Assembly (NCBI GenBank): GCA_000720535.1
Contig: JOAZ01000024.1
Coordinates: 42,127 to 106,126, forward strand
DNA from: Streptomyces halstedii
GTDB taxonomy: Bacteria > Actinomycetota > Actinomycetes > Streptomycetales > Streptomycetaceae
Reading direction: 5' to 3'
DNA: 64,000 bases
A model generated the notes under the pieces. That model did not search any database, was not told where the DNA came from, and saw only the letters and a list, made by a program, of their open reading frames with translations. Made by a program: the position numbers and the translations under genes. Of the stretch, positions 41,579 through 52,729 are shown one piece after another; position 1 is the stretch's first letter; each line of letters starts with the position of its first letter.

Positions 41579-43651
41579 TTATTTTTCCGAGAAAGCACCG
41601 CTGGTTTCGTAGGCCCCACGGGCGGCACCCAGCAGATTGTCGGCCACCGCACGGTGCAGCCGGGCGGCCGCGGGGTCACCGAGCCTGTCCAGCGTGTCCG
41701 CCAGCCTGAGCTGGAGGGCCGCCTGGAGACGTACGTCACCCGTCCCGCGCGCCAGCTCGACCGCCTCCCGGCAGGTGTGCAGCGACTCCTGCGGCCGTCC
41801 CGCGTACTCCTGCACCCTGGCCGCCTCGCTGAGCGCCCGCGCCTGGGCGGCGGTGTCACCGAGCCTGCGGTGGCCCGACGCCGCGGCCCGCCAGTTCCGC
41901 AGGGCCTCGCCGTAGCGCCCCTGGTAGGTGTGGACGGCGCCCAGACGCCCGTACAGCCGGGCCGCGTCCGCCCGCTCCCCGTGGGCGAGCCGCTGCGCCA
42001 GCGCCCGGCCGTACCAGTCCGAGGCCCTGCTGAAGTCGCCCAGTTCGGCGTGGGCGCCGGCCACCGACTCCATCGCGCGGCCGGTCGCGTAGAGGTCCTT
42101 CGCCTCGCGGCCGGCGTCCAGCGCCGCCCGGTAGCGGGCCAGCGCCTCCTCGGTACGGCCGGTCCGGGCGTCCAGGTCGGCGAGGTTGAGCAGGGCCGCG
42201 GCCTTCTCCCGGGGCAGATCGCGCCGCTCGGCGACGTCCAGGACCAGCCCGTGCAGTCCGTACAGCTCCGGCGCCGCGTCCTCGGTGCCGCGGTGGACGG
42301 CCAGGGCGCGCACGAGTGCGGCCACCAGCCGGCGGGCCAGGGTGTCCAGCTCCCCGTCCCGCACGGCCATCCGGGCGGAGGCCAGCAGCGCCGGCTGCCG
42401 GGTCCGCAGCCACTCGGCCGCCGCCTCGGGGCTGGGGAAGCGCAGGGAGCTCGGCAGCCCGGCGAGCTTGCGGCGGCCCGGGGAGCCCTCGGGGTCGGTG
42501 ACCGCCCGGCAGGACTGGAGCCGGCGTACGGTCCGCTCCAGCATCCGGGCCCTGGCGAGCTGGACCTCGGCCGGCCGGTCCAGCTCGTCCAGCAGGGAGC
42601 GCAGCAGCGGGGCCAGGCAGCCGGGCACCTCGTACTGGGGGCGGGCCGCGCCGTTCGTGCGGAGCAGCCCGAGCCGGACGAACTCCTCCAGGGTGGTGCG
42701 GGCCACCGAGACCGAGCATCCGGCCAGCGCGGAGGCGGTGTGGGCGTCGGCCAGCCCGGCCGGGGCGAGCGCGAGCAGCCGCAGTGTCCGGGCGGAGGCC
42801 GGCGGCAGCGAGGAGTGGACCAGGTGGAGGGCGCGGGCCGACGGGCGGGCGCCGAGGGGGAGTTCGCCGTGGTCCGGCAGTTCCCTGAGCCGCTTGGTGA
42901 CGTCCGCGACGGAGGCCCCCGGGCGGGCCGCGAGCCAGCCCGCGACCAGGGTGAGGGCGGCGGGCTGGCCCCCGCACTCCTCGCTGAGCGTCTCGGCGGC
43001 CCTCGGGTCCACGGTGATGCGGACCTGGCCGACGGTGCGGGCGAGCAACTGGACGGCGGCGCCCGCCTCCAGGCCGCCGAGGGTGCAGGGGCGGACCCCG
43101 GGGATGCCCGTCAGCGGTCCGGTGGAGGTGGCCACGACCAGGCAGTCGGGGTTGTCCGGGAGCAGCGGGTCGACCTGCTCCGCGTCCACGGCGTCGTCGA
43201 GCAGGATCAGGGCCCGCCGGGTGGCGAAGGCCTCGCGGACCATCTCGGAGAGTTCGTCCTCGTCGGCGCCGGGCGGCGCCGCGGTGCCGAGGCGGTCGAG
43301 GAGTTCGCGGGCGGTGCGCTCACCGGGGACCCGGTCGCCCCCCGGTTCGGTGAGCGGGACCCGGAAGACCCCGTCGGGGTAGTCCCCGGGTTCGGTGAGC
43401 CGGCGGGCGAGTTCGACGGCGAGCGCCGTGCGTCCGGATCCGGGCCGTCCGGCGATCAGCAGGACCCGGGCGCGGGCGGCCTTGCGGCCGGCCAGGGTGT
43501 CCAGTCCGGCCCGCCCGATGTCCGCCTGAAGGGCTTTCAACTCCCGTTCGCGGCCGAAGAACCGAGGCGGTGTGGCACCTGACGGCTCGTCGGCCGCCCC
43601 TGTCCTGGCCGCTTCGGCCGGGCTGCTGGTGTCCACCGCCTGATCGGTCAC
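41579..43651 (-). CDS. NB-ARC-like ATPase with tetratricopeptide repeats
   Basis: A 690-residue protein resembling the ATPase and TPR parts of AfsR/SARP regulators without the DNA-binding domain. FFGRERELKAL opens the NTPase; the P-loop reads GRPGSGRTALAVELARR, with Arg where Lys is expected, and the Walker B is ALILLDDAVD. VVATSTG and GGQPAALTLVAGWLAARPG follow. The last ~250 residues contain TPRs (LLNLADLDARTGRTEEALARYRAAL, YGRLGAVHTYQGRYGEALRNWRAAA). It is probably a signalling or scaffold STAND protein. The Arg suggests altered ATP hydrolysis. It lies upstream of ald in the same direction. Confidence 0.8.
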   Translation of the reverse strand: MTDQAVDTSSPAEAARTGAADEPSGATPPRFFGRERELKALQADIGRAGLDTLAGRKAARARVLLIAGRPGSGRTALAVELARRLTEPGDYPDGVFRVPLTEPGGDRVPGERTARELLDRLGTAAPPGADEDELSEMVREAFATRRALILLDDAVDAEQVDPLLPDNPDCLVVATSTGPLTGIPGVRPCTLGGLEAGAAVQLLARTVGQVRITVDPRAAETLSEECGGQPAALTLVAGWLAARPGASVADVTKRLRELPDHGELPLGARPSARALHLVHSSLPPASARTLRLLALAPAGLADAHTASALAGCSVSVARTTLEEFVRLGLLRTNGAARPQYEVPGCLAPLLRSLLDELDRPAEVQLARARMLERTVRRLQSCRAVTDPEGSPGRRKLAGLPSSLRFPSPEAAAEWLRTRQPALLASARMAVRDGELDTLARRLVAALVRALAVHRGTEDAAPELYGLHGLVLDVAERRDLPREKAAALLNLADLDARTGRTEEALARYRAALDAGREAKDLYATGRAMESVAGAHAELGDFSRASDWYGRALAQRLAHGERADAARLYGRLGAVHTYQGRYGEALRNWRAAASGHRRLGDTAAQARALSEAARVQEYAGRPQESLHTCREAVELARGTGDVRLQAALQLRLADTLDRLGDPAAARLHRAVADNLLGAARGAYETSGAFSEK

Positions 43652-43841
43652 GGGCCACGCTCCACTTCACTGCACGCGGTTGCCCGCCGGAACTCCGGCC
43701 GGGCCCTTTCGAGCGTAGTTCAGTGACGCGGGCGATCAGGGTCGAGCACGGCGGCCGCGTCCCTCGATCGGATCAGCCTTTCGTACGACAGGGCCCTCGA
43801 TCGGCCCCCCGTGCGGCCCCGTCCCGGCCTCGGTCCGGCCC

Positions 43842-44468
43842 TCAGGACTCGAACGGCCGGGCCGGCCAGGGCGCGTCGGCCGGGCGCAGCGCGTCCACCC
43901 CGTCGCCGGCGAGCGCCGCGCCGAGCGCGAGGACACCCACCGCCAGGCAGCTGTTGTGCAGGTCCCCGGCGAGCACGCCCCGTACCAGCTCCTCCAGCGG
44001 CACCCGGGCCTGCTCCATGTCGGCCTCCTCCTCGGAGACCTCGAAGCGCTCGCCCTCGGCCTCGGAGAGCTCGCGGGCCAGGAAGACGCGGACGGCCTCG
44101 TCGCTGCCGCCGGGGGTGGTGAAGATGTCGGCCAGCACCCGCCAGTCCTCGGCCTTGACGTGGGCCTCCTCGTACAGCTCCCGCTGCGCGGCGTGCAGCG
44201 GGTTCTCGCCGGGCACGTCGAGGAGGCCGGCGGGGATCTCCCACAGCTTGTGGCGCACCGGGTGCCGGTACTGCCGCAGCACGAGCACCCGGCCGTCGCC
44301 GTCGAGCGCGAGGACGGCCACGGATCCGGGGTGGACCTGGTAGTCGCGGCTGTGGACGCTGCCGTCGGGCATGACCACGTCGTCGGTGCGGACGCTGGTC
44401 TTGTTGCCGGTGAAGGGGGTCACCGACCCGGTGACCCGCCACTCCTCGGGGGTGTCCTGGAAACCCAT
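43842..44468 (-). CDS. Nudix hydrolase, ADP-ribose pyrophosphatase type
   Basis: A 208-residue Nudix hydrolase. The Nudix box is GLLDVPGENPLHAAQRELYEEAHV, preceded by RVLVLRQYRHPVRHKLWEIPAG, both typical of ADP-ribose pyrophosphatases, and followed by FTTPGGSDEAVRVFLARELS. It should split ADP-ribose to AMP and ribose 5-phosphate. It follows pyrG in the same direction by 78 bases; in Streptomyces these two genes often travel together. The ATG begins MGFQDTPEEWRV, normal for this family. Confidence 0.92.
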   Translation of the reverse strand: MGFQDTPEEWRVTGSVTPFTGNKTSVRTDDVVMPDGSVHSRDYQVHPGSVAVLALDGDGRVLVLRQYRHPVRHKLWEIPAGLLDVPGENPLHAAQRELYEEAHVKAEDWRVLADIFTTPGGSDEAVRVFLARELSEAEGERFEVSEEEADMEQARVPLEELVRGVLAGDLHNSCLAVGVLALGAALAGDGVDALRPADAPWPARPFES

Positions 44469-44546
44469 CTACGTCCTTCCACGAACGAACGAAAACCGGG
44501 GCACCGATCCATGGGAAGGATCCGTACCCCGGTCAACCGTATCGCC

Positions 44547-46217
<1,671 letters not shown>

Positions 46218-46668
46218 AGCCAAAGGGGGCTCCCGTGGTCGCGATCGTGAGGTGCGTACCGGCAGGCCGCTCGGAGAGTCCGGGGTGCCGTCGCTGCGGT
46301 TCGGGGGCCTCGTCCACTGTCGGGACGACCACCGGTCCACGGGCTACCAGGGTATCAGCGACGGAGAGGGGGTGCTTCCGGCCGTGCCCGTCACGCGACG
46401 GCCGCCGTGCCCGTCACGCGAAGGTCACAGGGTCACCGCACCTTCTTTACCTCACAAAGGTGTGACCTGGACAACATATGAACAGCGTCGCGCGGATCTT
46501 CGTAGTGCGTCGTATCCTGCTCGGACACTCGCTGCCGAGTCGGCCGGCCCAGCGGCATCACCCCAGCCCGCTACACCCGCGCAAGAGCTCGTCGGTTTTC
46601 TTACAACGACCCCTTGACCAGCAGTTAGCGCCCCCACGGGGCGACTGGCCGTTCGACTGGAGATACAC
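46218..46668. promoter_or_regulatory. Divergent region with direct repeats and a TCACA/TGTGA palindrome
   Basis: This 451-base gap separates pyrG and the GH15 gene. An 18-base direct repeat GCCGTGCCCGTCACGCGA occurs at 46381-46398 and 46404-46421. Just to its right TCACA-AAGG-TGTGA forms a palindrome at 46452-46465, and AGGTCACA (46422-46429) is mirrored by TGTGACCT (46461-46468). These are candidate regulator sites for the GH15 gene. I see no convincing gene. Confidence 0.45.
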
Positions 46669-48471
46669 GTGGCCGGGCGCATCGAGGATTACGCACTCAT
46701 CGGAGACATGCAGACCGCCGCCCTGGTCTGCCGGGACGGAACAGCAGACTGGCTGTGCCTTCCCCGCTTCGACTCGCATGCCATTTTCGCCGGGCTTCTC
46801 GGTACCGAGGAGCACGGTTTCTGGCGGCTGGGACCCGCCCGTCCGGAAGGGGCCGAGCCGCCGGCCGCCGACCGGCGCCGCTACCGAGGGGACTCACTCG
46901 TCCTCGAATCGGAGTGGGACACCTCACGCGGCACGGTCCGGGTGACCGATTTCATGCCGCCGCGTGACGGCGCGCCCCAGCTGATCCGCATCGTGGAGGG
47001 CGTGAGCGGCCGTGTGCCGATGCGCTCGGAGCTGCGCATGCGCTTCAGCTACGGGCGGGTCACCCCCTGGGTGCACAAGGTGGACGGCCGTACGGTCGCC
47101 GTCGCGGGCCCCGACTCGGTATGGCTGGACACCGAGGCCGAGACGTACGGGCAGAACCTCACGACGTACACGGACTTCACGGTGGCCCCCGGCGACCGGG
47201 TCGCCTTCACCATCAGCTGGCAGCCCTCGCACCACGAGCCGCCCGCCCTGCCGGACCCGGAGGGGTCCCTGGAGGCGACGGAGCAGTTCTGGCGGGAGTG
47301 GGTCGAACAGTGCACGTACCACGGCCCCTACCGGGAGGCGGTGGTCCGCTCCCTGATCACGCTGAAGGCACTCACCTACGGGCCGACCGGCGGCATCGTG
47401 GCGGCCCCCACGACCTCGCTGCCGGAGGAGATCGGCGGCGTACGGAACTGGGACTACCGCTACACCTGGCTGCGCGACGCGGCGATCACCCTCTCGTCGC
47501 TGCTGCGCACCGGGTACCGCGAGGAGGCCCGCGCCTGGCGCGAGTGGCTGCTGCGGGCGGTCGCGGGCGACCCGGAGAACCTCCAGATCATGTACGGGAT
47601 CGCCGGTGAGCGCGAGCTCGGCGAGGCGGAGCTGGACTGGCTGCCCGGTTACGAGAACTCCGGCCCCGTCCGGGTCGGCAACGGCGCGGCGAACCAGTTG
47701 CAGCTCGACGTGTACGGCGAGGTCACCGAGGCGCTGCACCTGGCGCACATGACGGGCCTGACCCGCAACGACTACGCGATGGGCCTCCAGCTCAAGCTGA
47801 TCGAGTACCTGGAGAAGCACTGGGAGGAGCCGGACGAGGGCATCTGGGAGGTGCGCGGGCCGCGCCGGCACTTCGTGCACTCCAAGGTGATGGCCTGGGT
47901 CGCGGTGGACCGCACGATCAAGCTGATCGAGGCCGGGGACGCGGAGGGGCCCCTGGAGCGGTGGCACCAGCTGCGCGACGACATCCACCGCGACGTGTGC
48001 GAGCGGGGCTACGACAAGGAGCGCAACACCTTCACCCAGTCCTACGGGTCGAAGGAGCTGGACGCCTCCCTGCTGCTGATCCCGCAGATGGGCTTCCTGC
48101 CGCCGGACGACAAGCGGGTCATCGGGACGATCGAGGCGATCCAGCGTGAACTGTCCACCGAGGACGGCTTCGTGCTGCGCTACCCGACCGACGGCGAGGA
48201 GGCCGGTGTGGACGGCCTGGAGGGCGACGAGGGCGCGTTCCTGGCCTGTTCGTTCTGGCTGGCGGACGACCTGGCGATGATCGGGCGGGTCGACGAGGCG
48301 CGCCAGCTCTTCGAGAAGCTGCTGTCCCTGCGCAACGACCTGGGTCTGCTGGCCGAGGAGTGGGACTCCCGGCTCCAGCGCCAGGTGGGGAACTTCCCGC
48401 AGGCCTTCAGCCATGTCCCGCTGATCGACACGGCACTGCGGCTGACCGCGAGCGGGGCGTACGTCGGCTGA
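46669..48471 (+). CDS. Glycoside hydrolase family 15 protein (glucoamylase/trehalase-like)
   Basis: A 600-residue enzyme. The N-terminal beta-sandwich begins IEDYALIGDMQTAALVCRDGTADWLCLPRFDS. The (alpha/alpha)6 catalytic domain has TSLPEEIGGVRNWDYRYTWLRDAAITL, the most typical GH15 block, and later DEGIWEVRGPRRHFVHSKVMAWVAVDR, carrying a candidate catalytic Glu. Actinobacterial members act on trehalose or alpha-glucans. There is no signal peptide, so it works in the cytoplasm. GTG 46669 is six bases after GGAG. It is divergent from pyrG. Confidence 0.9.
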   Translation: MAGRIEDYALIGDMQTAALVCRDGTADWLCLPRFDSHAIFAGLLGTEEHGFWRLGPARPEGAEPPAADRRRYRGDSLVLESEWDTSRGTVRVTDFMPPRDGAPQLIRIVEGVSGRVPMRSELRMRFSYGRVTPWVHKVDGRTVAVAGPDSVWLDTEAETYGQNLTTYTDFTVAPGDRVAFTISWQPSHHEPPALPDPEGSLEATEQFWREWVEQCTYHGPYREAVVRSLITLKALTYGPTGGIVAAPTTSLPEEIGGVRNWDYRYTWLRDAAITLSSLLRTGYREEARAWREWLLRAVAGDPENLQIMYGIAGERELGEAELDWLPGYENSGPVRVGNGAANQLQLDVYGEVTEALHLAHMTGLTRNDYAMGLQLKLIEYLEKHWEEPDEGIWEVRGPRRHFVHSKVMAWVAVDRTIKLIEAGDAEGPLERWHQLRDDIHRDVCERGYDKERNTFTQSYGSKELDASLLLIPQMGFLPPDDKRVIGTIEAIQRELSTEDGFVLRYPTDGEEAGVDGLEGDEGAFLACSFWLADDLAMIGRVDEARQLFEKLLSLRNDLGLLAEEWDSRLQRQVGNFPQAFSHVPLIDTALRLTASGAYVG

Positions 48472-48488
48472 CCGGAGGCGTGACCGCT

Positions 48489-48525
48489 CGGGTGGCACGG
48501 TGGGAGTCTTCCGCCGTGCCACCCG
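48489..48525 (+). terminator. Terminator of the GH15 gene
   Basis: A perfect 12-bp stem (48489-48500 with 48514-48525) and 13-base loop lie 18 bases after the stop. Confidence 0.75.
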
Positions 48526-48631
48526 GCCTTCCTTCCGGGCCCACCGCTTGCCGCGGGCGGGCTCCGGGGCGGGTCGGCGAGGGGCACGGGCCGGGCGCGC
48601 ACGGCGGGCGCCCCGTCAGGTCAGGTCCGGG

Positions 48632-49723
48632 TCACCCGCGGCCGGCCACCGACAGCGGCTGGGCCAACTCGTCGTAGACGGACAGCACATGGGCGACGGT
48701 GTCCTCCTCGGTGGGCCACCCGGCCGCCTGCCGCCGTCCCGCCCCGGCGAGCTGCTCCCGGCGGCCCGGATCGCCCAGCAACCGCAGGACGGCACCGGTG
48801 AGCGCCGGGGCGTCCCCGTACGGCACCAGTTCGGCGGCCTGGCCGACGAGATCGCGCACGGCGCCGGACCCGGCGGCGACCAGGGGGACTCCGAGCCGCA
48901 AGGCCTCCCGGGCCACGGCGGGCCGGCCGTCCTCGCGGCCGGGCACCACGGCGAGGTCGGCGGCGGCGAGCAGTTCACCGAGGTCGTCCCGGCGGCCGGT
49001 CATGACCACGGGCAGCCCTTCGTCGACGACCCGGTGCCGCAGGGCCTCCTCCTCGCGCCCCTCCCCCGCGACGACCAGCAGCGGTACGGGGTCCAGCTCA
49101 CGCCACCCGTGTACCGCGTCCAGCAGCGTGTGGTAGCCGTGGTGCGGTGCGAGGACACCGGCGGAGACGAGTAACGGCCGTCCCACCGCCCCCAGTTCGG
49201 CACGCGCCTTGCCGCCGTGGACGAGGGTCGGCCGACCCGGCGGCATCGCGGCGGGAGCGAGCCGGGCGTCCCGGGCGCCCCGCAGCCGGGCCCGGTCGAC
49301 CAGCTCCGAGGACGTACCGAGCACCACGGCGGCGGCGCGGTTGGCCCGTCGCTCCAGCAGGTGCAGCATCCGGCGGCGGGCTCCCTCGGCGTGGGCCCGG
49401 TGGTGCCAGGTCATGACCAGCGGGGTGCTCCGGCCGCTCAGCGCGAGCCCGGCACGTACGGCGGCGTGCAGTCCGTGCGCGTGGACGACGTCGGCGTCGG
49501 CGCAGGCGGCGCGCAGGGCGACGACGGAGGCGGGATCGCCGCGCCGGGGTACGGGGGTGAAGCGAGCGCCGGTCGCGGGGAACGTCCGGGCGTGCTCGCC
49601 GTCGGCCGGGGCGCAGACGGTGACCTGCACCCCTCGTGCCACCAGGCCCGTGGCGAGCGAGGTGACATGAGCGCTGCTTCCGGCACCGCCGCCCAGTACT
49701 TGGACCGTACGCAGCTGTGACAC
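48632..49723 (-). CDS. Glycosyltransferase family 4 protein
   Basis: A 363-residue GT-B glycosyltransferase. VQVLGGGAGSSAHVTSLATGLVARGVQVTVCAP opens the acceptor domain; DADVVHAHGLHAAVRAGL follows. The donor domain has LLVSAGVLAPHHGYHTLLDAV, LLVVAGEG and GREDGRPAVAREALRLGVPLVAAGSGAVRDLVG, a variant of the EX7E region. From memory, a gene of this type stands next to recN in S. coelicolor; here ~3.6 kb separate them. The GTG start reads VSQLRTVQVLGGG. Acceptor unknown. Confidence 0.85.
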   Translation of the reverse strand: MSQLRTVQVLGGGAGSSAHVTSLATGLVARGVQVTVCAPADGEHARTFPATGARFTPVPRRGDPASVVALRAACADADVVHAHGLHAAVRAGLALSGRSTPLVMTWHHRAHAEGARRRMLHLLERRANRAAAVVLGTSSELVDRARLRGARDARLAPAAMPPGRPTLVHGGKARAELGAVGRPLLVSAGVLAPHHGYHTLLDAVHGWRELDPVPLLVVAGEGREEEALRHRVVDEGLPVVMTGRRDDLGELLAAADLAVVPGREDGRPAVAREALRLGVPLVAAGSGAVRDLVGQAAELVPYGDAPALTGAVLRLLGDPGRREQLAGAGRRQAAGWPTEEDTVAHVLSVYDELAQPLSVAGRG

Positions 49724-49905
49724 GTCGAATGGCTCCCCGGGGCTCCCGAGTCGGCGGAATGTACAGCGTCAAGGATGCCAGTCCGTACGCACGTTCCGGG
49801 ACCGGAGAAACGTTGCTCCTCTCCGCGTCCCGATGACAGACAGGACCACCCCACTCGTTCGAGTGAGTTCAGAGGCCGAAAGCTGACGACCTGTCGTCCC
49901 GCCCG

Positions 49906-50075
49906 TCAACCACCGGTGGTCGCGGAGGCGGTCGTGTCGAGCGCCTCGTACGGCGAGGTGAAGCCGACGCCACGCTTGCGCGCCGGACACAACCGCGATG
50001 AGGTCCTGGACAGAGCGGCCGAGCCGGTCCAGTGACGGGACGACGAGGCTGTCGCCCTCGCGCGTGCCGCCACTT
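49906..50075 (-). pseudogene. Frameshifted serine recombinase/resolvase fragment
   Basis: On the minus strand one frame gives REGDSLVVPSLDRLGRSV and continues QDLIAVVSG, the typical central part of Tn-type resolvases and invertases. The match continues in another frame as RKRGVGFTSPYEALDTTASA and then a stop at 49906. The shift lies between VVSG and RKRG. The N-terminal catalytic serine region and the C-terminal DNA-binding part are absent. The rest of the gap 49724-50221 holds no other recognisable gene. Confidence 0.8.
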
Positions 50076-50221
50076 ACCGATCTCGCTCGTCAAGCGGTCG
50101 GCAGATGAGCACGGCTCATTGTCCGTATGCGGCTGGGAGCGCTGACGACGCGACTGCTCCGGCCTGCCGTCCGCAGGTGGTCGCGGCGGGTACCGGGCTC
50201 AGGGTCCGAACCCCGCGGTGG

Positions 50222-51022
50222 TCATTCGTCGGCGGCGCTCGTAGCAGATGCCTCGAATGAAGCGTCGCCGTTGAGGTAGCGCCCCGGGGAAGTGCCGACG
50301 GTTCGCCGGAACGCAGCGAGGAAGGCGCTCGGTGTCGCGTATCCCACAGTGTGTGCGACCCGGGAAACGGGCTGGCCCTCGGCGAGCAGAGGAAGCGCGG
50401 CGCGCAGCCGCACATGGGTACGCCAGCGGTCGAAGTGCATGCCGGTGTCGTGGGCGAACAGCCGGGTCAGGGTGCGTCGGCTCACCCCGACGGCCCGTGC
50501 GAACGCCTCAAGGCTCCGTGAGTCCGCGGGGTCGGCGAGCAGCGCGTCGGCCACGGCGCGCACGCGGTCGTCGGTGGGGTGCGGGACATTGATGGGGGTG
50601 GTCGGCAAGGGGCGCAGCAGATCCAGGACCACGGCCTCCGCCCGTAGCCGCGGGGCATCGTTGAGGGTTTCGCGGCTGAGGTAGGCGATGAGGTGGGCCA
50701 GCAGCCCGTCGATGCCGACCGGCGTGGGGTCCGCCCAGTCCAGGTCGCATCTGTCTGGTTCGAAGTAGAGGCTGCACAGCACCGCCTCGCGGGTCGCGCC
50801 GGTCCGGTGGACCACCCCCGCGGGCAGCCACAGCGCCCGTGTGGGTGGCAGGACCCAGTAGGAGTCGTCGACGGCGACGCCGAGCACACCGCGCCGCGCC
50901 CAGGCCAACTGGTGCTGTGGGTGGCTGTGCGGGATGAACCACTGCCCGTACGCCAAAGGAAAGTTCCCGACGACGATTGCGCCCGCCCCGGGCGGGACGG
51001 CTCCCACGACAGCCTTGGTCAT
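50222..51022 (-). CDS. AraC family transcriptional regulator
   Basis: A 266-residue regulator. The N-terminal ~140 residues are cupin-like (HSHPQHQLAWARRGVLGV, WVLPPTRALWLPAGVVHR). The C-terminal double helix-turn-helix has SLEAFARAVGVSRRTLTRLFAHDTGMHFDRWR and VSRVAHTVGYATPSAFLAAFRRTVGTSPGRY. It is divergent from an MFS exporter gene 161 bases away and probably controls it in response to the exported compound. It lies between remnants of a Tn3-family transposon. Confidence 0.9.
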   Translation of the reverse strand: MTKAVVGAVPPGAGAIVVGNFPLAYGQWFIPHSHPQHQLAWARRGVLGVAVDDSYWVLPPTRALWLPAGVVHRTGATREAVLCSLYFEPDRCDLDWADPTPVGIDGLLAHLIAYLSRETLNDAPRLRAEAVVLDLLRPLPTTPINVPHPTDDRVRAVADALLADPADSRSLEAFARAVGVSRRTLTRLFAHDTGMHFDRWRTHVRLRAALPLLAEGQPVSRVAHTVGYATPSAFLAAFRRTVGTSPGRYLNGDASFEASATSAADE

Positions 51023-51046
51023 GGCCCCAATCTATGTCCTCAACGC

Positions 51047-51099
51047 GCTATGACATGACCTGGTAGCGCATCGCGGCCAGCACGGCCAGTGCATAGCGT
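51047..51099. promoter_or_regulatory. Inverted repeat in the AraC/MFS intergenic region
   Basis: CGCTATG at 51047-51053 and CATAGCG at 51093-51099 are exact inverted copies 39 bases apart, centred between the divergent starts. They are candidate half-sites for the AraC regulator. Confidence 0.35.
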
Positions 51100-51183
51100 C
51101 ATTCGTATGCCGATCAATCACCCACCGCGCCGCGGGCGCTGCCGCAGTTCACAAGGGCCGTTCACGGGGACAGGACGCTCGGT

Positions 51184-52656
51184 ATGACGTCGGTACCAAC
51201 CACAGTCACCGCCAACGCCCTTGGGCGCCGCGGACCGGCCCTGGTAGTGCTGTGTTTCGTACAGTTCATGCTCGTCCTGGACGACAACGTGGTGAGCGTG
51301 GCGCTCCCCAGCATGCGGGAGGATCTCGGCTTCGGCACCGCGGGCCTGGCCTGGGTCGTCAACGCCTACTTCCTCGCCTTCGGCGGGCTGTTGCTGCTGT
51401 TCGGCCGCATGGCCGACCTGCTGGGCCGCAGGCGCGTCTTCCTGACCGGTGTGGTGCTGTTCGGCGCGGCGAGCCTGATCTGCGGGCTCGCGCAGGAGCC
51501 CTGGCAGCTCGTGGCCGGACGGTTCGTCCAGGGCGCGGGCGCGGCCATGGCCAGTCCGGCCGCGCTGGCGCTGATCACGCTGCTGTTCCCCGGTACCGAG
51601 GAGCGCGCCAAGGCGTTTGGCGTCTGGGGCGGCATCGCGGCTCTGGGCGGCACGACGGGCCTGGTGATCTCCGGTGCGCTGACCGGCCTCGCGTCCTGGC
51701 GCTGGATCTTCCTGATCAACCTGCCAGTGGCCCTTGCAGCCGTAGTGCTGCTCCCGCGCCTGGTCCCCGAGAGCCGGGCCGGACGGCCTGCGCGCCTCGA
51801 CGTACCCGGTGCGGTACTCGGCACCGGTGCCCTGGTGTCCCTGGTCTACGGACTGCTCCGGACCGGGGAGTCGGGCTGGGGCGCTACGGCCGCTGCCGGC
51901 CCCCTGCTTCTGGCCGTGCTCCTGGCCGTCGCCTTCGTCGCGGCCGAGGCACGGACCGCCGAGCCGCTGGTGCCGTTGTCGTTGCTGTCCTTCCGCGTCC
52001 GCGCCGTCGCCAACGGGGCGACCCTGCTGTTCTCCGCCGCCATGTACGCGATGGCCTTCCTGTTGATGGTGCACATGCAGACCGTGCTGGGCTACCGCCC
52101 GCTCACGGCCGGCGTCGCCTATCTGCCCTACGGCACCGGCATCCTCGCGGGCATGTGGCTCTCCTCCCGAGCGGTGGTCAGGCTCGGCGTGCGCCCGGCC
52201 CTCGTCATGTCGTTCCTGATCAGCGCGGCCGGACTGCTGCTGCTGTCCGGCGTGGCACCGAGCGACGGCTACGCCTCCGGAGTGCTGCCCGGCATGCTCG
52301 TCACGAGCCTCGGATGCGGACTGAGTCTGCCCGCCCTGACCGTCGCCGCGCTCACGGGCACCACCGAGGAGAACGCCGGACTCGGCTCAGCCGTCCTGAG
52401 CTCCGTGCAACAAGTCGGCGGCGCCGTGGGAGTGGCGGTGCTTGTCGCTCTGGCTTCGCGCCGCAGCGACGTCCTGGCCGCACAGGACGACCCCCTGCGC
52501 GCCGCGACGGAAGGCTTCTCACTCGCACTCACCGTCGCGGCCGCCCTCCTCACGCTCGGCGCTGTCCTCATCGGCATCCTGCTCGGGAAGAGCCGGCGCC
52601 CGGAAGACGCGCTCGACGCCGCAGAAGCTCCAGCCGACCACGCGAACCGTACGTAG
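51184..52656 (+). CDS. MFS exporter, 14-TM (DHA2) type
   Basis: A 490-residue transporter. Helix 1 contains QFMLVLDDNVVSVALPSMREDLGF and the loop 2-3 motif is GRMADLLGRRRVFL; motif C-like GGTTGLVISGALTGLASWRWIFLINLP follows, then a run of helices to about residue 475. It should export a drug or metabolite using the proton gradient. ATG 51184 has only a modest ribosome site (AGGACG). With the divergent AraC gene it forms a typical regulator-pump pair, and it lies between two transposon remnants, which points to horizontal gain. Confidence 0.88.
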   Translation: MTSVPTTVTANALGRRGPALVVLCFVQFMLVLDDNVVSVALPSMREDLGFGTAGLAWVVNAYFLAFGGLLLLFGRMADLLGRRRVFLTGVVLFGAASLICGLAQEPWQLVAGRFVQGAGAAMASPAALALITLLFPGTEERAKAFGVWGGIAALGGTTGLVISGALTGLASWRWIFLINLPVALAAVVLLPRLVPESRAGRPARLDVPGAVLGTGALVSLVYGLLRTGESGWGATAAAGPLLLAVLLAVAFVAAEARTAEPLVPLSLLSFRVRAVANGATLLFSAAMYAMAFLLMVHMQTVLGYRPLTAGVAYLPYGTGILAGMWLSSRAVVRLGVRPALVMSFLISAAGLLLLSGVAPSDGYASGVLPGMLVTSLGCGLSLPALTVAALTGTTEENAGLGSAVLSSVQQVGGAVGVAVLVALASRRSDVLAAQDDPLRAATEGFSLALTVAAALLTLGAVLIGILLGKSRRPEDALDAAEAPADHANRT

Positions 52657-52729
52657 CCACCACTTCGGGCGACCCCTGTCGGTACGTGCTGCCTCACCCG
52701 GCAGCTGCCGGGCGCCTGCCGATGTACGA

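Noticed and set aside
46452-46465. CRP-type binding site
   Set aside because: The half-sites are in the order TCACA-TGTGA with four bases between, the reverse of the TGTGA-N6-TCACA arrangement; kept only as an unspecified palindrome.
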